In this document: piece by piece, positions 54,858 through 63,705 of the stretch | How the letters are laid out: the number at the start of each line of letters is the position of its first letter | How positions within the stretch are numbered: the stretch's first letter is position 1 | NCBI GenBank assembly: GCA_034670065.1 | Contig: JAXMOG010000003.1 | Span: forward strand, 248,001-312,000 | Length of the DNA stretch: 64,000 nucleotides | Source of the DNA: Mesobacterium_A sp034670065 | GTDB lineage: Bacteria; Pseudomonadota; Alphaproteobacteria; Rhodobacterales; Rhodobacteraceae | Reading direction: 5' to 3' | The notes under the pieces: generated by a model | The model's database searches: none | Told to the model about the DNA's origin: nothing | Seen by the model: the letters and a program-made list of their open reading frames with translations, nothing else | Translations under genes and position numbers: made by a program

Positions 54858-55796
54858 ATGTTAAGCAAATTTTCCAAAAAACTTCGGTTTTTCCGCGAAG
54901 ATACAGCGGGTTACGTCACCATCGAGGTGATGATCGCCCTGCCGGTCTTGTTTGTCCTTTTCGCAACCAGCTGGACCTTCTTTGACGCCTTTCGTCAGCA
55001 GAGTGTCAGCCAGAAAGCCAACTACACCATCGGCGACATGATATCGCGCGAAACCCTGCCGATTGATGACAACTACATCAACAGCGTCCAACGTCTGTTT
55101 TACGTGCTGACCAACACGGGCGGCACCAATGACAGCGACATTCGGATTACGGTCGTTACCTATGATTCCTTCAACGACGAATATTCCGTCGATTGGAGCG
55201 AATCACGCGGTGATCCCGCCCCATTAGACAACAGCAAACTGCGTGCAAACTACCTGAAACGTTTGCCGGTCATGGCACATGCTGACAGCGTGATTCTGGT
55301 CGAAACATGGGACAAATACACCCCCGTTTTCACCTTTGTCGAAGGCCTGTCGGTTATGGACATCACAACCTATTCCTTCACGCGCCCACGCTATTCGCCT
55401 CAAATCATTCAGGTGAACAGCAACAACGATGGCAACTGGGATCCCAAGAAATACGAACCCCAAATCCCGGAAGATGAACGTGAGGGTATTTGGGCCAGCG
55501 ACGCTGAAGAAGAAGAACCAACCGAAACCGTGTGTACGGACAATGCAGGCAACCCTTCGGATTGCACCAATTCTGACGGCTCTCAGAATACAGGTGGCGG
55601 TTCGAGCTCAAACACCGGCAGTGGCAGCTCCGGTGGCGGCAGTTCCGGCGGCGGTAGCTCTAGCGGCGGCTCCAGTGGGGGCAGCAGCTCCGGCGGCGGC
55701 AGCAGTTCGGGTGGCAGCAGTTCAGGTGGCAGCACGTATACGCCTCCTCCGCCCCCGCCGCCTCCGCCGCCACAACCACCACGTGGCCGCCGCTAA
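54858..55796 (+). CDS. TadF-like pseudopilin with Gly/Ser and poly-Pro tail
   Basis: 312 residues. TadE/F-type N-terminal helix REDTAGYVTIEVMIALPVLFVLF (about residues 14-36) and a globular part to about 225. An acidic stretch DAEEEEPTE is followed by a Ser/Gly-only region (about 245-293, runs of SSGGGSS), then TYT, ten consecutive Pro (297-306), QPP and RGRR. The tail is an unstructured linker with a basic end and is not part of the family. Start ATG at 54858 has GAGG upstream. Confidence 0.82.
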   Translation: MLSKFSKKLRFFREDTAGYVTIEVMIALPVLFVLFATSWTFFDAFRQQSVSQKANYTIGDMISRETLPIDDNYINSVQRLFYVLTNTGGTNDSDIRITVVTYDSFNDEYSVDWSESRGDPAPLDNSKLRANYLKRLPVMAHADSVILVETWDKYTPVFTFVEGLSVMDITTYSFTRPRYSPQIIQVNSNNDGNWDPKKYEPQIPEDEREGIWASDAEEEEPTETVCTDNAGNPSDCTNSDGSQNTGGGSSSNTGSGSSGGGSSGGGSSSGGSSGGSSSGGGSSSGGSSSGGSTYTPPPPPPPPPPQPPRGRR

Positions 55797-55803
55797 GTAA
55801 CGG

Positions 55804-56280
55804 TTAGGTTTCTTCTGACTGGGCAACGATCGCCGCGATCATATCCGCCATCATCTTGGATTGTGATCCCGGCGTGACCCCCCCAACACCAACGCGGCGT
55901 CCGCCGCGCCACCACAGACCCGGCCGCCAGCTTCGACTGAGCGGCCGTTTCGCTGTGATGACAAAGCCATTCGAAGGCTTAATCGCAAATGCGCCCCGAC
56001 TGACGGATTTGACGTCACTTAATGCGATGATCACCGTGCCATCACTGTCGCGCAGTTCTGTTTCGGTCAGTTCCAAATGACGTTGCGTGGCGCGCCACAG
56101 CGACTGGCCCAACCACAATATCGCCATTCCCAGACCCAACAGGAAAGCCACCCAATACCACCGCGCCGGGGTGGTGAATGCCAAATACAGTAACAAGGCC
56201 CCCAACCCGAACAGGACACCGGCGCCAATAAAACGACGTGACATCGACGCATGTACCGTCGTCAAAACTTCTTGGGACAT
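55804..56280 (-). CDS. small membrane protein with PH-like domain
   Basis: 158 residues. Two close membrane helices (about 17-36 and 41-60), then a beta-rich domain beginning QRHLELTETELRDSDGTVIIALSDVKSVSRG that resembles bacterial PH-type domains. The C-terminal part is Arg/Gly-rich (RPGLWWRGGRRVGVGGV). AGGAGG precedes the ATG. Tail-to-tail with the pilin gene, 7 bases apart. Function unknown. Confidence 0.65.
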   Translation of the reverse strand: MSQEVLTTVHASMSRRFIGAGVLFGLGALLLYLAFTTPARWYWVAFLLGLGMAILWLGQSLWRATQRHLELTETELRDSDGTVIIALSDVKSVSRGAFAIKPSNGFVITAKRPLSRSWRPGLWWRGGRRVGVGGVTPGSQSKMMADMIAAIVAQSEET

Positions 56281-56447
56281 CCTGACCTCCTACCTCTAAA
56301 GTTGGCCCCGCCAATACCCCAAGCGCGACGCGGTGGCGAGGCCTCGTATTGATGTGCGTAAATACACAGAAGATTGCCGTTTTACAGCAGTTGCCCCTGC
56401 ATCAACGCGCACCTACGTTCAATCAACACACAGAACAGGAGCTTACC

Positions 56448-57359
56448 ATGTCTCTGCGACCCACTTTGGAAACACGCCGTGCCATCCCAACAATGGAAGG
56501 CGCCGGCGTTCACCTGCATCGCGCCTTTGGATTTCAGGACCCATCAGAACTGGATCCGTTCTTGCTGTTTGATGATTTTCGCAACGATATACCCGAACAC
56601 TATGAGCGCGGGTTTCCGTGGCACCCGCATCGCGGCATCGAAACCATCACCTACGTGTTGAACGGAACGGTGGAGCACGGTGATAGTTTGGGCAATGTCG
56701 GCACTTTGGGCGCAGGTGATGTGCAATGGATGACCGCAGGTTCCGGCATTTTGCACCAGGAAATGCCCAAAGGCAGTGCCACCGGGCAGATGCACGGGTT
56801 TCAGCTTTGGGCCAATCTGCCCTCTTCGTTGAAAATGACCGCGCCGCGCTACCAAGATGTGAAGGGCAGCGACATCCCCGAAATCATCGACGATGATGGC
56901 ACACGGGTAAAGGTGATCATCGGCAACTTCTGGGGTAAATCCGGGCCAGTCGATGGTATCGCCGCTGATCCGCAATACTTGGATATCTCGGTGCCACCCG
57001 GCGTGCAGAAAACCTTTCCGGTGGATACATACCGCCGCGCCTTTGCCTATGTCTTTGCTGGCGCAGGCGCCTTTGCGGATGCCTCTGCGCCACAAGGTGT
57101 CTTGCTGGAAAAGGAAGTGGGCGGAGAAGAAGTGAACATTCGCGATATGTCAGGCAACCGTACATTGGTGCGCTTTGGCACGGGCGAAGAAGTCACGGTA
57201 CAAGCCGGGCCCGAAGGTATCCGCTTCTTGCTGATCTCCGGCGCCCCGCTGGAAGAGCCTGTCGCCTGGCACGGACCCATCGTAATGAACACCCAAGCAG
57301 AGCTGCGCCAAGCCATGAGAGAGCTGCGAAACGGCACTTTCATCAAGCCAGCCCACTAA
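56448..57359 (+). CDS. pirin family protein
   Basis: 303 residues, bicupin. Iron ligands visible in the N-terminal cupin as HPHRGIETIT and the later LHQEMP segment, with VWxL-type FQLWANLP after. Some pirins have quercetin dioxygenase activity or bind enzymes of pyruvate metabolism; the role here is not known. AGGAG lies before the ATG at 56448. Confidence 0.9.
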   Translation: MSLRPTLETRRAIPTMEGAGVHLHRAFGFQDPSELDPFLLFDDFRNDIPEHYERGFPWHPHRGIETITYVLNGTVEHGDSLGNVGTLGAGDVQWMTAGSGILHQEMPKGSATGQMHGFQLWANLPSSLKMTAPRYQDVKGSDIPEIIDDDGTRVKVIIGNFWGKSGPVDGIAADPQYLDISVPPGVQKTFPVDTYRRAFAYVFAGAGAFADASAPQGVLLEKEVGGEEVNIRDMSGNRTLVRFGTGEEVTVQAGPEGIRFLLISGAPLEEPVAWHGPIVMNTQAELRQAMRELRNGTFIKPAH

Positions 57360-57361
57360 GC

Positions 57362-57393
57362 AAAAAAGGGGTGCGTGAACCACGCACCCCCTT
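57362..57393. terminator. bidirectional hairpin between pirin and tetR
   Basis: GGGGTGCGTG (57368-57377) / CACGCACCCC (57381-57390), loop AAC. On the minus strand it is followed by T6 (57367-57362), which makes a good terminator for the TetR gene; toward pirin the T-run is weaker. Confidence 0.85.
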
Positions 57394-57419
57394 AAAAAAC
57401 TTGAAAAATCGGAAGCTTA

Positions 57420-58007
57420 CTAAGCTTCAACCGTCTTGCGCACCATATCCCAATAGATGGTTTCGACCTGTTCCAGGGTCAAACGCCCATCCGCCCGATA
57501 CCAGGTGTTCACACCGGTAAGCATGGCGATCACAGCCATTGTGGCGATCCGTGGATCAGGTACATCAAACACACCGCTTTTGCCCCCATCACGTAGGATG
57601 GTTTCCAGCTCTTTCTCATAGGTACGGCGCAGGTCTTCGATAACGGCAAAATTCCCTGGTTCCAGATTACGCAGCTCCATGTACGAGATGAAGATCGCCT
57701 CTGGCCGCTCAATATTGAACCGAATGTGAAACCGGGCGAACCGTTCCAACCTGTCAAGCGGCGATCCCGATGTTTCTACCTGTGCCCATTCCGCCAGCAA
57801 TTCATCCATGTGGTTTTTCAGCAGCGAAAACAGCAGTGTCTGCTTATCCGGTGTGTAGTTGTACAATGCCCCAGCTTGCACACCTACCTCGCGCGCGATC
57901 TGGCGCATTGAAACCGCTGCATAGCCATCGCGTGCAAACAGGCGCAAGGCCGCATCGCGAACGCGCGGGCCAGTGATACCAGAATGAGAACCTTGGGTAC
58001 GTGCCAT
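57420..58007 (-). CDS. TetR-family transcriptional regulator
   Basis: 195 residues. N-terminal helix-turn-helix (VRDAALRLFARDGYAAVSMRQIAREVGVQAGALYNYTPDKQTLLFSLL) and an all-helical ligand domain. The pattern is that of TetR proteins that often control fatty-acid or acyl-CoA genes; that is a guess. A palindrome sits 15 bases before its start, pointing to self-repression. The next gene downstream on its own strand is absent, so it is probably monocistronic. Confidence 0.9.
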   Translation of the reverse strand: MARTQGSHSGITGPRVRDAALRLFARDGYAAVSMRQIAREVGVQAGALYNYTPDKQTLLFSLLKNHMDELLAEWAQVETSGSPLDRLERFARFHIRFNIERPEAIFISYMELRNLEPGNFAVIEDLRRTYEKELETILRDGGKSGVFDVPDPRIATMAVIAMLTGVNTWYRADGRLTLEQVETIYWDMVRKTVEA

Positions 58008-58021
58008 GGGGCCAGCCTATC

Positions 58022-58035
58022 TGAACGCACGTTCA
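58022..58035. promoter_or_regulatory. probable TetR operator
   Basis: Perfect palindrome TGAACGCACGTTCA, 15 bases upstream of the tetR start. The form TGAACG-N2-CGTTCA is common for TetR-family operators. Confidence 0.65.
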
Positions 58036-58150
58036 AATCAAACCCCCACCAATGGAAATCCGACAGGTGACGCCGGGGCTGGGTTAATCCGCCGCTTGCC
58101 CCTTGGGCCCGTGTCAGGCATGACAGAGCCAATAAAGTCCGGATCTATTT

Positions 58151-58435
58151 ATGCGCCTGTGGCCTGCCCTCTTTCTGTTGCTTTGCGCCTGCACCCAGTT
58201 CCCCGAGCTTGAGGCACTGGACAGCCCTGCTACGCGCACTGCCGAGTATCCCGCACTTTTGCCAATGGACCGATTGCTGTCCGCAGATATTGAACGCGCA
58301 ACACCCCAACAGGCCCGCAGTATTGCCGGACGCGCAGCCGCCCTGCGTGCCCGCGCCAGAAAGCTGCGCAGCGCTCCTGTTGTTGATACCCCCACACAGC
58401 GCCGAATGTCGCGTGGGGTTCAGTCCCCGCTCTAA
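58151..58435 (+). CDS. small predicted lipoprotein
   Basis: 94 residues. N-terminal MRLWPALFLLLCAC is a short lipoprotein signal with the lipobox around LCAC (Cys14, Cys12 also possible). The remainder is Ala/Arg-rich and helical, with RAAALRARARKLRSAP. No family recognised. It lies 108 bases before hom on the same strand. Confidence 0.65.
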   Translation: MRLWPALFLLLCACTQFPELEALDSPATRTAEYPALLPMDRLLSADIERATPQQARSIAGRAAALRARARKLRSAPVVDTPTQRRMSRGVQSPL

Positions 58436-58451
58436 CGCAACACGGTCAGAC

Positions 58452-58480
58452 TTGACACGTTCAAGCCCTGTTCAAAGATT
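58452..58480 (+). promoter_or_regulatory. candidate promoter of hom
   Basis: -35 TTGACA (58452-58457), 17-base spacer, weak -10 AAGATT (58475-58480), 64 bases before the hom start. Confidence 0.35.
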
Positions 58481-58543
58481 GCACCCCAGCCGCGAAGCCG
58501 ATAAGGCACGGCCCGAAACCATCTGCCGATGAAGGAGACCCAA

Positions 58544-59830
58544 ATGTCAAAACCCCTACGCCTTGGAATAGCGGGATTGGGCACCGTCGGCACGGGTGTG
58601 ATCAAGATCATCCGGCAAAAGTCTGCCTTGCTCGAATCCCGTTCTGGGCGCCCGATCACCATCAGCGCCATTTCTGCACGCAATCGTGACAAGGATCGTG
58701 GCGTTCCCTTGTCTGACTACGCTTGGGAAGATGATCCTGTTGCACTGGCCGCGCGCGACGATGTGGATGTGTTTGTCGAACTGATGGGGGGCAGCGACGG
58801 CCCAGCCAAAGCCGCCACCGAAGCCGCACTGAAAGCTGGCAAACACGTGGTCACCGCCAACAAAGCCATGCTGGCGCACCATGGTCAGCCTCTTGCTGAA
58901 TTGGCCGAAGCCAACAGGTGTGCCTTGCGCTTTGAAGCCGCCGTCGCTGGCGGCATTCCCGTGATCAAAGCCCTGACCGAAGGGTTGGCCGGCAACGACA
59001 TTCTGCGTGTGATGGGTGTGATGAACGGCACGTGCAATTACATCCTGACACGGATGGAATCCGCCAATCTTAGCTACGACGAAGCCTTCGCCGAAGCGGA
59101 TGCTTTGGGCTATCTGGAAGCAGATCCGACTCTGGATGTGGGCGGGATCGACGCGGGCCATAAACTGGCGCTTCTGTCGTCTATCGCCTTTGGCACACAG
59201 GTAAATTTCGATGCGGTTCAGTTGGAAGGCATCGGCTGTGTCACCATCGAAGACATTCGACATGCTGCTGACATGGGCTTCAAAATCAAGTTGCTTGGCG
59301 TGACCCGTATGACAGGCCGCGGCCTGGAACAAAGCATGACGCCCAGCTTAGTGCCTGCCACGTCGCCTTTGGGGCAGTTGGACGGCGGCACCAACATGGT
59401 GGTGATCGAGGGCGACCATGTCGGTCAAATCGTCATGCGCGGCGCGGGTGCGGGCGAAGGCCCCACAGCCAGCGCAGTGATGGGCGATGTCATGGATGTG
59501 GCGCGCGGATTGGACATTTCGACCTTCGGCCAACCAGCCAGCAAGCTGACGCCTGCCACACCGGCCCCGGTGGCGACACCTGCGCCGTATTACTTGCGTA
59601 TGACGTTGACGGACAAACCCGGCGCGCTGGCAAAAATCGCCACTGTTCTGGGAGACGCAGGTATTTCGATCGACCGTATGCGCCAATACGGCCACCAATC
59701 TGGCGCCGCACCGGTTCTGATTGTCACGCACAAGACATCGCGTTCCGCCTTGGACGTGGCGATGACTGCAGCACTGGCGACCGGCGTTCTGGTTGGTGAC
59801 TCGGTGGCATTGCGCATCGAAGACGTCTGA
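58544..59830 (+). CDS. hom: homoserine dehydrogenase
   Basis: Reduces aspartate semialdehyde to homoserine for Thr and Met synthesis. 428 residues. NAD(P) loop GLGTVGTGV at 10-18, catalytic region VMNGTCNYILTRM, GIDAGHKLALLSSIAFG, and a C-terminal ACT domain (YYLRMTLTDKPGALAKIATVLGDAGISID) for feedback control. GGAGA 8 bases before ATG 58544. Terminator follows. Confidence 0.96.
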   Translation: MSKPLRLGIAGLGTVGTGVIKIIRQKSALLESRSGRPITISAISARNRDKDRGVPLSDYAWEDDPVALAARDDVDVFVELMGGSDGPAKAATEAALKAGKHVVTANKAMLAHHGQPLAELAEANRCALRFEAAVAGGIPVIKALTEGLAGNDILRVMGVMNGTCNYILTRMESANLSYDEAFAEADALGYLEADPTLDVGGIDAGHKLALLSSIAFGTQVNFDAVQLEGIGCVTIEDIRHAADMGFKIKLLGVTRMTGRGLEQSMTPSLVPATSPLGQLDGGTNMVVIEGDHVGQIVMRGAGAGEGPTASAVMGDVMDVARGLDISTFGQPASKLTPATPAPVATPAPYYLRMTLTDKPGALAKIATVLGDAGISIDRMRQYGHQSGAAPVLIVTHKTSRSALDVAMTAALATGVLVGDSVALRIEDV

Positions 59831-59845
59831 GACGACCAAATAAAA

Positions 59846-59880
59846 ACCGGGCCCGCATCGCGTGGCCCGGTCTCTTTTTT
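59846..59880 (+). terminator. intrinsic terminator of hom
   Basis: ACCGGGCC (59846-59853) / GGCCCGGT (59864-59871), then CTCTTTTTT (T6 at 59875-59880). Sixteen bases past the hom stop. Confidence 0.9.
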
Positions 59881-59894
59881 GCCAACCCTAAATG

Positions 59895-59953
59895 GATCGG
59901 TTTTCATACGAGAGAGCGCTGCCCCCTCGTACGCATGCTATGTAAAACCGATC
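59895..59953. repeat. long inverted repeat at the 3' end of the ABC operon
   Basis: Perfect 10-base arms GATCGGTTTT (59895-59904) / AAAACCGATC (59944-59953) with an inner pairing TACGAG/CTCGTA. It overlaps the stop of the solute-binding gene and is probably the 3' end of that transcript. Confidence 0.55.
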
Positions 59954-60938
59954 AGTCCAGAGCCGCGTCTGAAATCGCATGTGTCCATGCGCCTTCTGGG
60001 ACAGCCGTGATAACCGGATCAGAACCACCGGCCAACAACGTAGAAACCGTTCGCTCATAGTCACCCAAATCCAGTGCGCCGTTGGAACCTGCCGTCAGCT
60101 TGGCAATTTCGCCCATCATACGCACCTGGTGCTTTTCGGTCTGCGCGCCGGTTTCATCGTAATCCAGCACAATCATCGCCGCGTCTGCAGGGTTTTCTTC
60201 GGCCCATTTCCAACCCTTCATAGAGGCAGACACAAAGCGAGACATCTTGTCTACAAACGCCGGATCATCCAGGTTTTCTTCCAGAACGTACAGCCCGTCT
60301 TCCAGCGTTGCCACGCCCTGATCTTCGTACTTGAATGTGATCAGCTCTTCGGGGTTAACCCCGGCATCAATGACCTGCCAGTATTCGTTATATGCCATGG
60401 TCGAAATGCAGTCAGCTTGACGCTGCAACAGCGGATCAACGTTGAAGCCCTGTTTCAGCACTTCAACACCGCTTTCGCTTTTGCCGTCTGTTGAAATACC
60501 CAACTGGCTCATCCAGCTCATGAACGGGAATTCATTGCCAAAGAACCAAACCCCCAACGTGCGGTTGGCCAAATCTGCGGGCGCTTCGATTCCGCTGTCC
60601 TTCCAACAAGTCAGCATCATGCCCGAGCTTTTGAACGGCTGCGCGATGTTCACCAGTGGCAAACCCTTTTCCCGCGCGGCCAGTGCCGCTGGCATCCATT
60701 CAACGGTGACGTCCGCTCCGCCACCGGCAATCACCTGCGTGGGCGCAATATCGGGGCCACCCGGCTTGATCGTCACGTTCAGATCTTCGTCAGAGTAAAA
60801 CCCGTTTTCCAACGCAACGTAATAGCCAGCAAACTGCGCCTGTGTGACCCATTTCAGCTGCAGCGTCACGTCATCTGCCGCCATTGCCGGAGCGGCCAGA
60901 CCCAGCGCTGCCACACTTCCCATCAAAATCGTCTTCAT
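59952..60938 (-). CDS. ABC transporter periplasmic binding protein (NMT1/THI5-like)
   Basis: 328 residues with signal peptide cut near APAMA-ADD. LQLKWVTQAQFAGYYVALENGFYSDEDLNVTIKPGG and GADVTVEWMPAALAAREKG are NMT1/THI5-type landmarks, the family that binds thiamine-precursor pyrimidines, sulfonates or riboflavin-like compounds. AGGAGG-type site before ATG. Downstream gene of a dihydropyrimidinase-linked importer, so a pyrimidine-like ligand is plausible. Confidence 0.88.
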   Translation of the reverse strand: MKTILMGSVAALGLAAPAMAADDVTLQLKWVTQAQFAGYYVALENGFYSDEDLNVTIKPGGPDIAPTQVIAGGGADVTVEWMPAALAAREKGLPLVNIAQPFKSSGMMLTCWKDSGIEAPADLANRTLGVWFFGNEFPFMSWMSQLGISTDGKSESGVEVLKQGFNVDPLLQRQADCISTMAYNEYWQVIDAGVNPEELITFKYEDQGVATLEDGLYVLEENLDDPAFVDKMSRFVSASMKGWKWAEENPADAAMIVLDYDETGAQTEKHQVRMMGEIAKLTAGSNGALDLGDYERTVSTLLAGGSDPVITAVPEGAWTHAISDAALD

Positions 60939-60981
60939 GTTGTAACCTCCTAGTCGGTTTGTTTATTTTCGTTTTCCGGCT

Positions 60982-61827
60982 CTATGGCCGTTGAGATGGG
61001 TGCCAGAATGTCACCCGTTTTTCCGCCCATGCCACGGCCCCGTAAAACGCTGTGCCGACCATCGCGGCCACAGCGATTTCAGCCCAGACCAGATCGATGG
61101 ACAAGCTTCCAACCCCGGTCGAAATGCGAAAGCCCATCCCACGAGTGGGAGAGCCGAAATACTCAGCAACAATCGCCCCGATCAGAGCCAGCGTCGTCGC
61201 GATTTTCAGACCGTTAAACACAAATGGCATTGCGGCGGGTAAACGCAGCTTGAGCAGTGTCTGTGCATATCCAGCCGCATAGGTCCGCATCAAATCGCGC
61301 TGCATCGCTTCGGTTTGGCGCAAACCTTGCACCGTGTTCACCAGTATCGGAAAGAAAACCATCACCACCACCACGGCAGCCTTGGAATGCCAGTCAAATC
61401 CAAACCAGCTGACCAAGATTGGTGCAATTCCCACAATCGGCAACGCGGCGACAAAATTCCCGATAGGCAAAAGCCCGCGCGTCAGGAAACTGGATCGGTC
61501 AATCAGGATGGCCACAACAAAAGCCGCAACAGCGCCTATGACAAACCCCGACAAAGCGCCTTTCAGAACCGTCTGCTGGAAATCTTCCCACAGGGTTCCG
61601 GTTGACGCGGCAAAGGTTTGAGCAACCGCTGAAGGCGGTGGCAAGATCACCGGCGAAACGCCAAGCCCACGCACCAACCCTTCCCACAAGACCAGCAGCG
61701 TCACACCAAACATCAGCGGCACGAAGACACGAACCCACAAAGCCTGTGACCAACGGGACCGCGCAAGCGCGGCATTCAGCGCCCATGCACCCAGCCAGAA
61801 CAGCACTGCAAAGATCAACCAGTTCAT
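60982..61827 (-). CDS. ABC transporter permease (second)
   Basis: 281 residues, about six membrane segments, binding-protein-dependent transport fold. The EAA-type loop toward the ATPase is seen as MRTYAAGYAQTLLKLRLPAAMPFVFNGLKIATTLALIGAIVAEYFG. Overlaps the upstream permease by ATGA. Together they form a heterodimeric channel. Confidence 0.9.
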   Translation of the reverse strand: MNWLIFAVLFWLGAWALNAALARSRWSQALWVRVFVPLMFGVTLLVLWEGLVRGLGVSPVILPPPSAVAQTFAASTGTLWEDFQQTVLKGALSGFVIGAVAAFVVAILIDRSSFLTRGLLPIGNFVAALPIVGIAPILVSWFGFDWHSKAAVVVVMVFFPILVNTVQGLRQTEAMQRDLMRTYAAGYAQTLLKLRLPAAMPFVFNGLKIATTLALIGAIVAEYFGSPTRGMGFRISTGVGSLSIDLVWAEIAVAAMVGTAFYGAVAWAEKRVTFWHPSQRP

Positions 61828-62756
61828 TGCGCCATCCCCATGCGGCGCAACAATACGCGTTGCAAAATGTCCAACGTTGTCACCAATACGCCCGCCAGAA
61901 CAGCCGCCGCCACCAGTGCAGACCAGATGGCCAATGGTGTGCCAAACTGATCACCAATCAAAATGCGCGCACCCAAGCCCGAGATTGCGCCTGTCGGCAA
62001 TTCTCCGACAATGGTGCCAACCAAGGCGGCGGCTATACCAATTTTCAATGAGGTGAACAGGTACGGCATCGACGCTGGCAAACGCAGCTTGAAGAAGCCC
62101 TGCCCCTCGCTGGCGTTGTAGGTTCTTAACAAATCCAACTGCGAAGCGGATGGCGCGCGCAATCCTTTGACCATCCCCACCAAAACCGGGAAGTAACAAA
62201 GATAAGCGGATATTATCGCCTTTGGTACGCCACGATCTTCGATCCCGACTTGACTGGACAAAACAATGATCATCGGCGCCAGCGCCACAATCGGCACGGT
62301 CTGACTGATAATCGCCCACGGCATCAAACTCATATCCATGACGCGGGAATGCACAATGGCGATCGCCCCAATCATTCCTATCGCCGTGCCCAGCACGAAA
62401 CCCCAGAACGTGGACTGCAACGTGATCCAGCCATGATAAATCAGTGACCGCTTCGACATTGCCCGCCCGCGCAGCGCCAGCTCTCCGGTGGATTTCCAGA
62501 CTTCGCGTCCCACCTGCCCCGGTGTAGGCAGCCGTGGCCGGTCCAGCGCGTATCCTGCTGCGACATGATCAGGGTTATCCATCATCAATCGCCAGACACC
62601 GACCTGTTGCCGGGCCAAGGGTGTTTCGGGCAAAACCTGTGCGCCGCCACGTTCGGCGACGTCTAGCGCGCTGCGAATGTTCATCGGGGCCACGGCCGCA
62701 TACCAAAGCGCAACAATCGCCGCCAGAACCGTCAGGATCGGAAGAAGCGCTTTCAT
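61824..62756 (-). CDS. ABC transporter permease (first)
   Basis: 310 residues, longer N-terminal periplasmic part (RSALDVAERGGAQVLPETPLARQQVGVWRLMM) after one membrane helix, then the usual permease core with LLRTYNASEGQGFFKLRLPASMPYLFTSLKIGIAAALVGTIVGE. Partner of the following permease. Sits 66 bases after the ATPase gene. Confidence 0.9.
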   Translation of the reverse strand: MKALLPILTVLAAIVALWYAAVAPMNIRSALDVAERGGAQVLPETPLARQQVGVWRLMMDNPDHVAAGYALDRPRLPTPGQVGREVWKSTGELALRGRAMSKRSLIYHGWITLQSTFWGFVLGTAIGMIGAIAIVHSRVMDMSLMPWAIISQTVPIVALAPMIIVLSSQVGIEDRGVPKAIISAYLCYFPVLVGMVKGLRAPSASQLDLLRTYNASEGQGFFKLRLPASMPYLFTSLKIGIAAALVGTIVGELPTGAISGLGARILIGDQFGTPLAIWSALVAAAVLAGVLVTTLDILQRVLLRRMGMAQ

Positions 62757-62822
62757 ACCTCACGCCCCCCTGCGTGGTTTTTGCCCGCTGAATGGCTCCA
62801 AACCCGGTGATGAAAGTACAGA

Positions 62823-63602
62823 TCAGTCATCATAGGCGTGCCCCGCCCGCAATCCTTCACGCACCCGATGGGCAATGGCCAGAAATTCTGGCGTGTCCCG
62901 TATTTCTAACGGGCGCTCCGCAGGCAACGTGCTGTCGATCACATCGGTGATCCGGCCCGGTCGGGGCGACATCACAACAATCTTCGTCGATAAATACACC
63001 GCTTCGGGAATGGAGTGTGTCACGAACCCAATGGTTTTTTTGGTCCGCGCCCATAGCGCAAGCAGCTGTTCGTTCAGGTGATCGCGCACAATTTCATCCA
63101 GCGCGCCGAACGGTTCATCCATCAGCAGGATATCGGCATCAAATGCCAAAGCCCGCGCGATGCTGGCCCGCTGTTGCATCCCGCCGGACAACTGCCATGG
63201 GTACTTTTTGCCAAACCCGCTCAGGTCCACCAGTTCCAACACACGGGCGATCCGCTCTTCCTGATCGGCTTTGGAAAACCCCATGATTTCCAACGGCAGT
63301 GCAATATTGCGCGCAATGGTCCGCCACGGGTACAACCCCGCCGCCTGGAACACATACCCATAAGCACGGGCTTTGCGGGCCTCATCCGGGCTCATTCCGT
63401 TCACGGTCAAGGTGCCGCCGGTGGGCGTTTCCAACGCGGCAACGCACCGCAAAATAGTGGTTTTGCCACAGCCCGAGGGACCGATGAAGCTGACGAACTC
63501 CCCCTTGCCAATCTCCAAGTCTACGCCTTTCAGCGCATGCACCGGGCCATCATTTGTTTCAAATGTCAGGTCTAGGTTCTTGGCTGAGATTACGCTTGGC
63601 AC
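62823..63602 (-). CDS. ABC transporter ATP-binding protein
   Basis: 259 residues with all ABC motifs: Walker A GPSGCGKTT at 41-49, Q-loop VFQAAGLYPW, signature LSGGMQQRASIARALAF, Walker B ILLMDEPFGALDE and switch His in FVTHSIPEAVYL. Resembles nitrate/sulfonate/pyrimidine ATPases (SsuB/TauB/ThiZ group). Start GTG at 63602, with a GGGGGGCGG site 6 bases upstream; TTG at 63644 is also in frame. Confidence 0.92.
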   Translation of the reverse strand: MPSVISAKNLDLTFETNDGPVHALKGVDLEIGKGEFVSFIGPSGCGKTTILRCVAALETPTGGTLTVNGMSPDEARKARAYGYVFQAAGLYPWRTIARNIALPLEIMGFSKADQEERIARVLELVDLSGFGKKYPWQLSGGMQQRASIARALAFDADILLMDEPFGALDEIVRDHLNEQLLALWARTKKTIGFVTHSIPEAVYLSTKIVVMSPRPGRITDVIDSTLPAERPLEIRDTPEFLAIAHRVREGLRAGHAYDD

Positions 63603-63705
63603 AACCGCCCCCCAGACAGAACTGTTGACGGCAGATTGCCACAAGGGGAACGCGACAGACGGCTGAAAGCTGCCAAGGGATTTCCCATTTTTGCAGGATC
63701 GCGCA

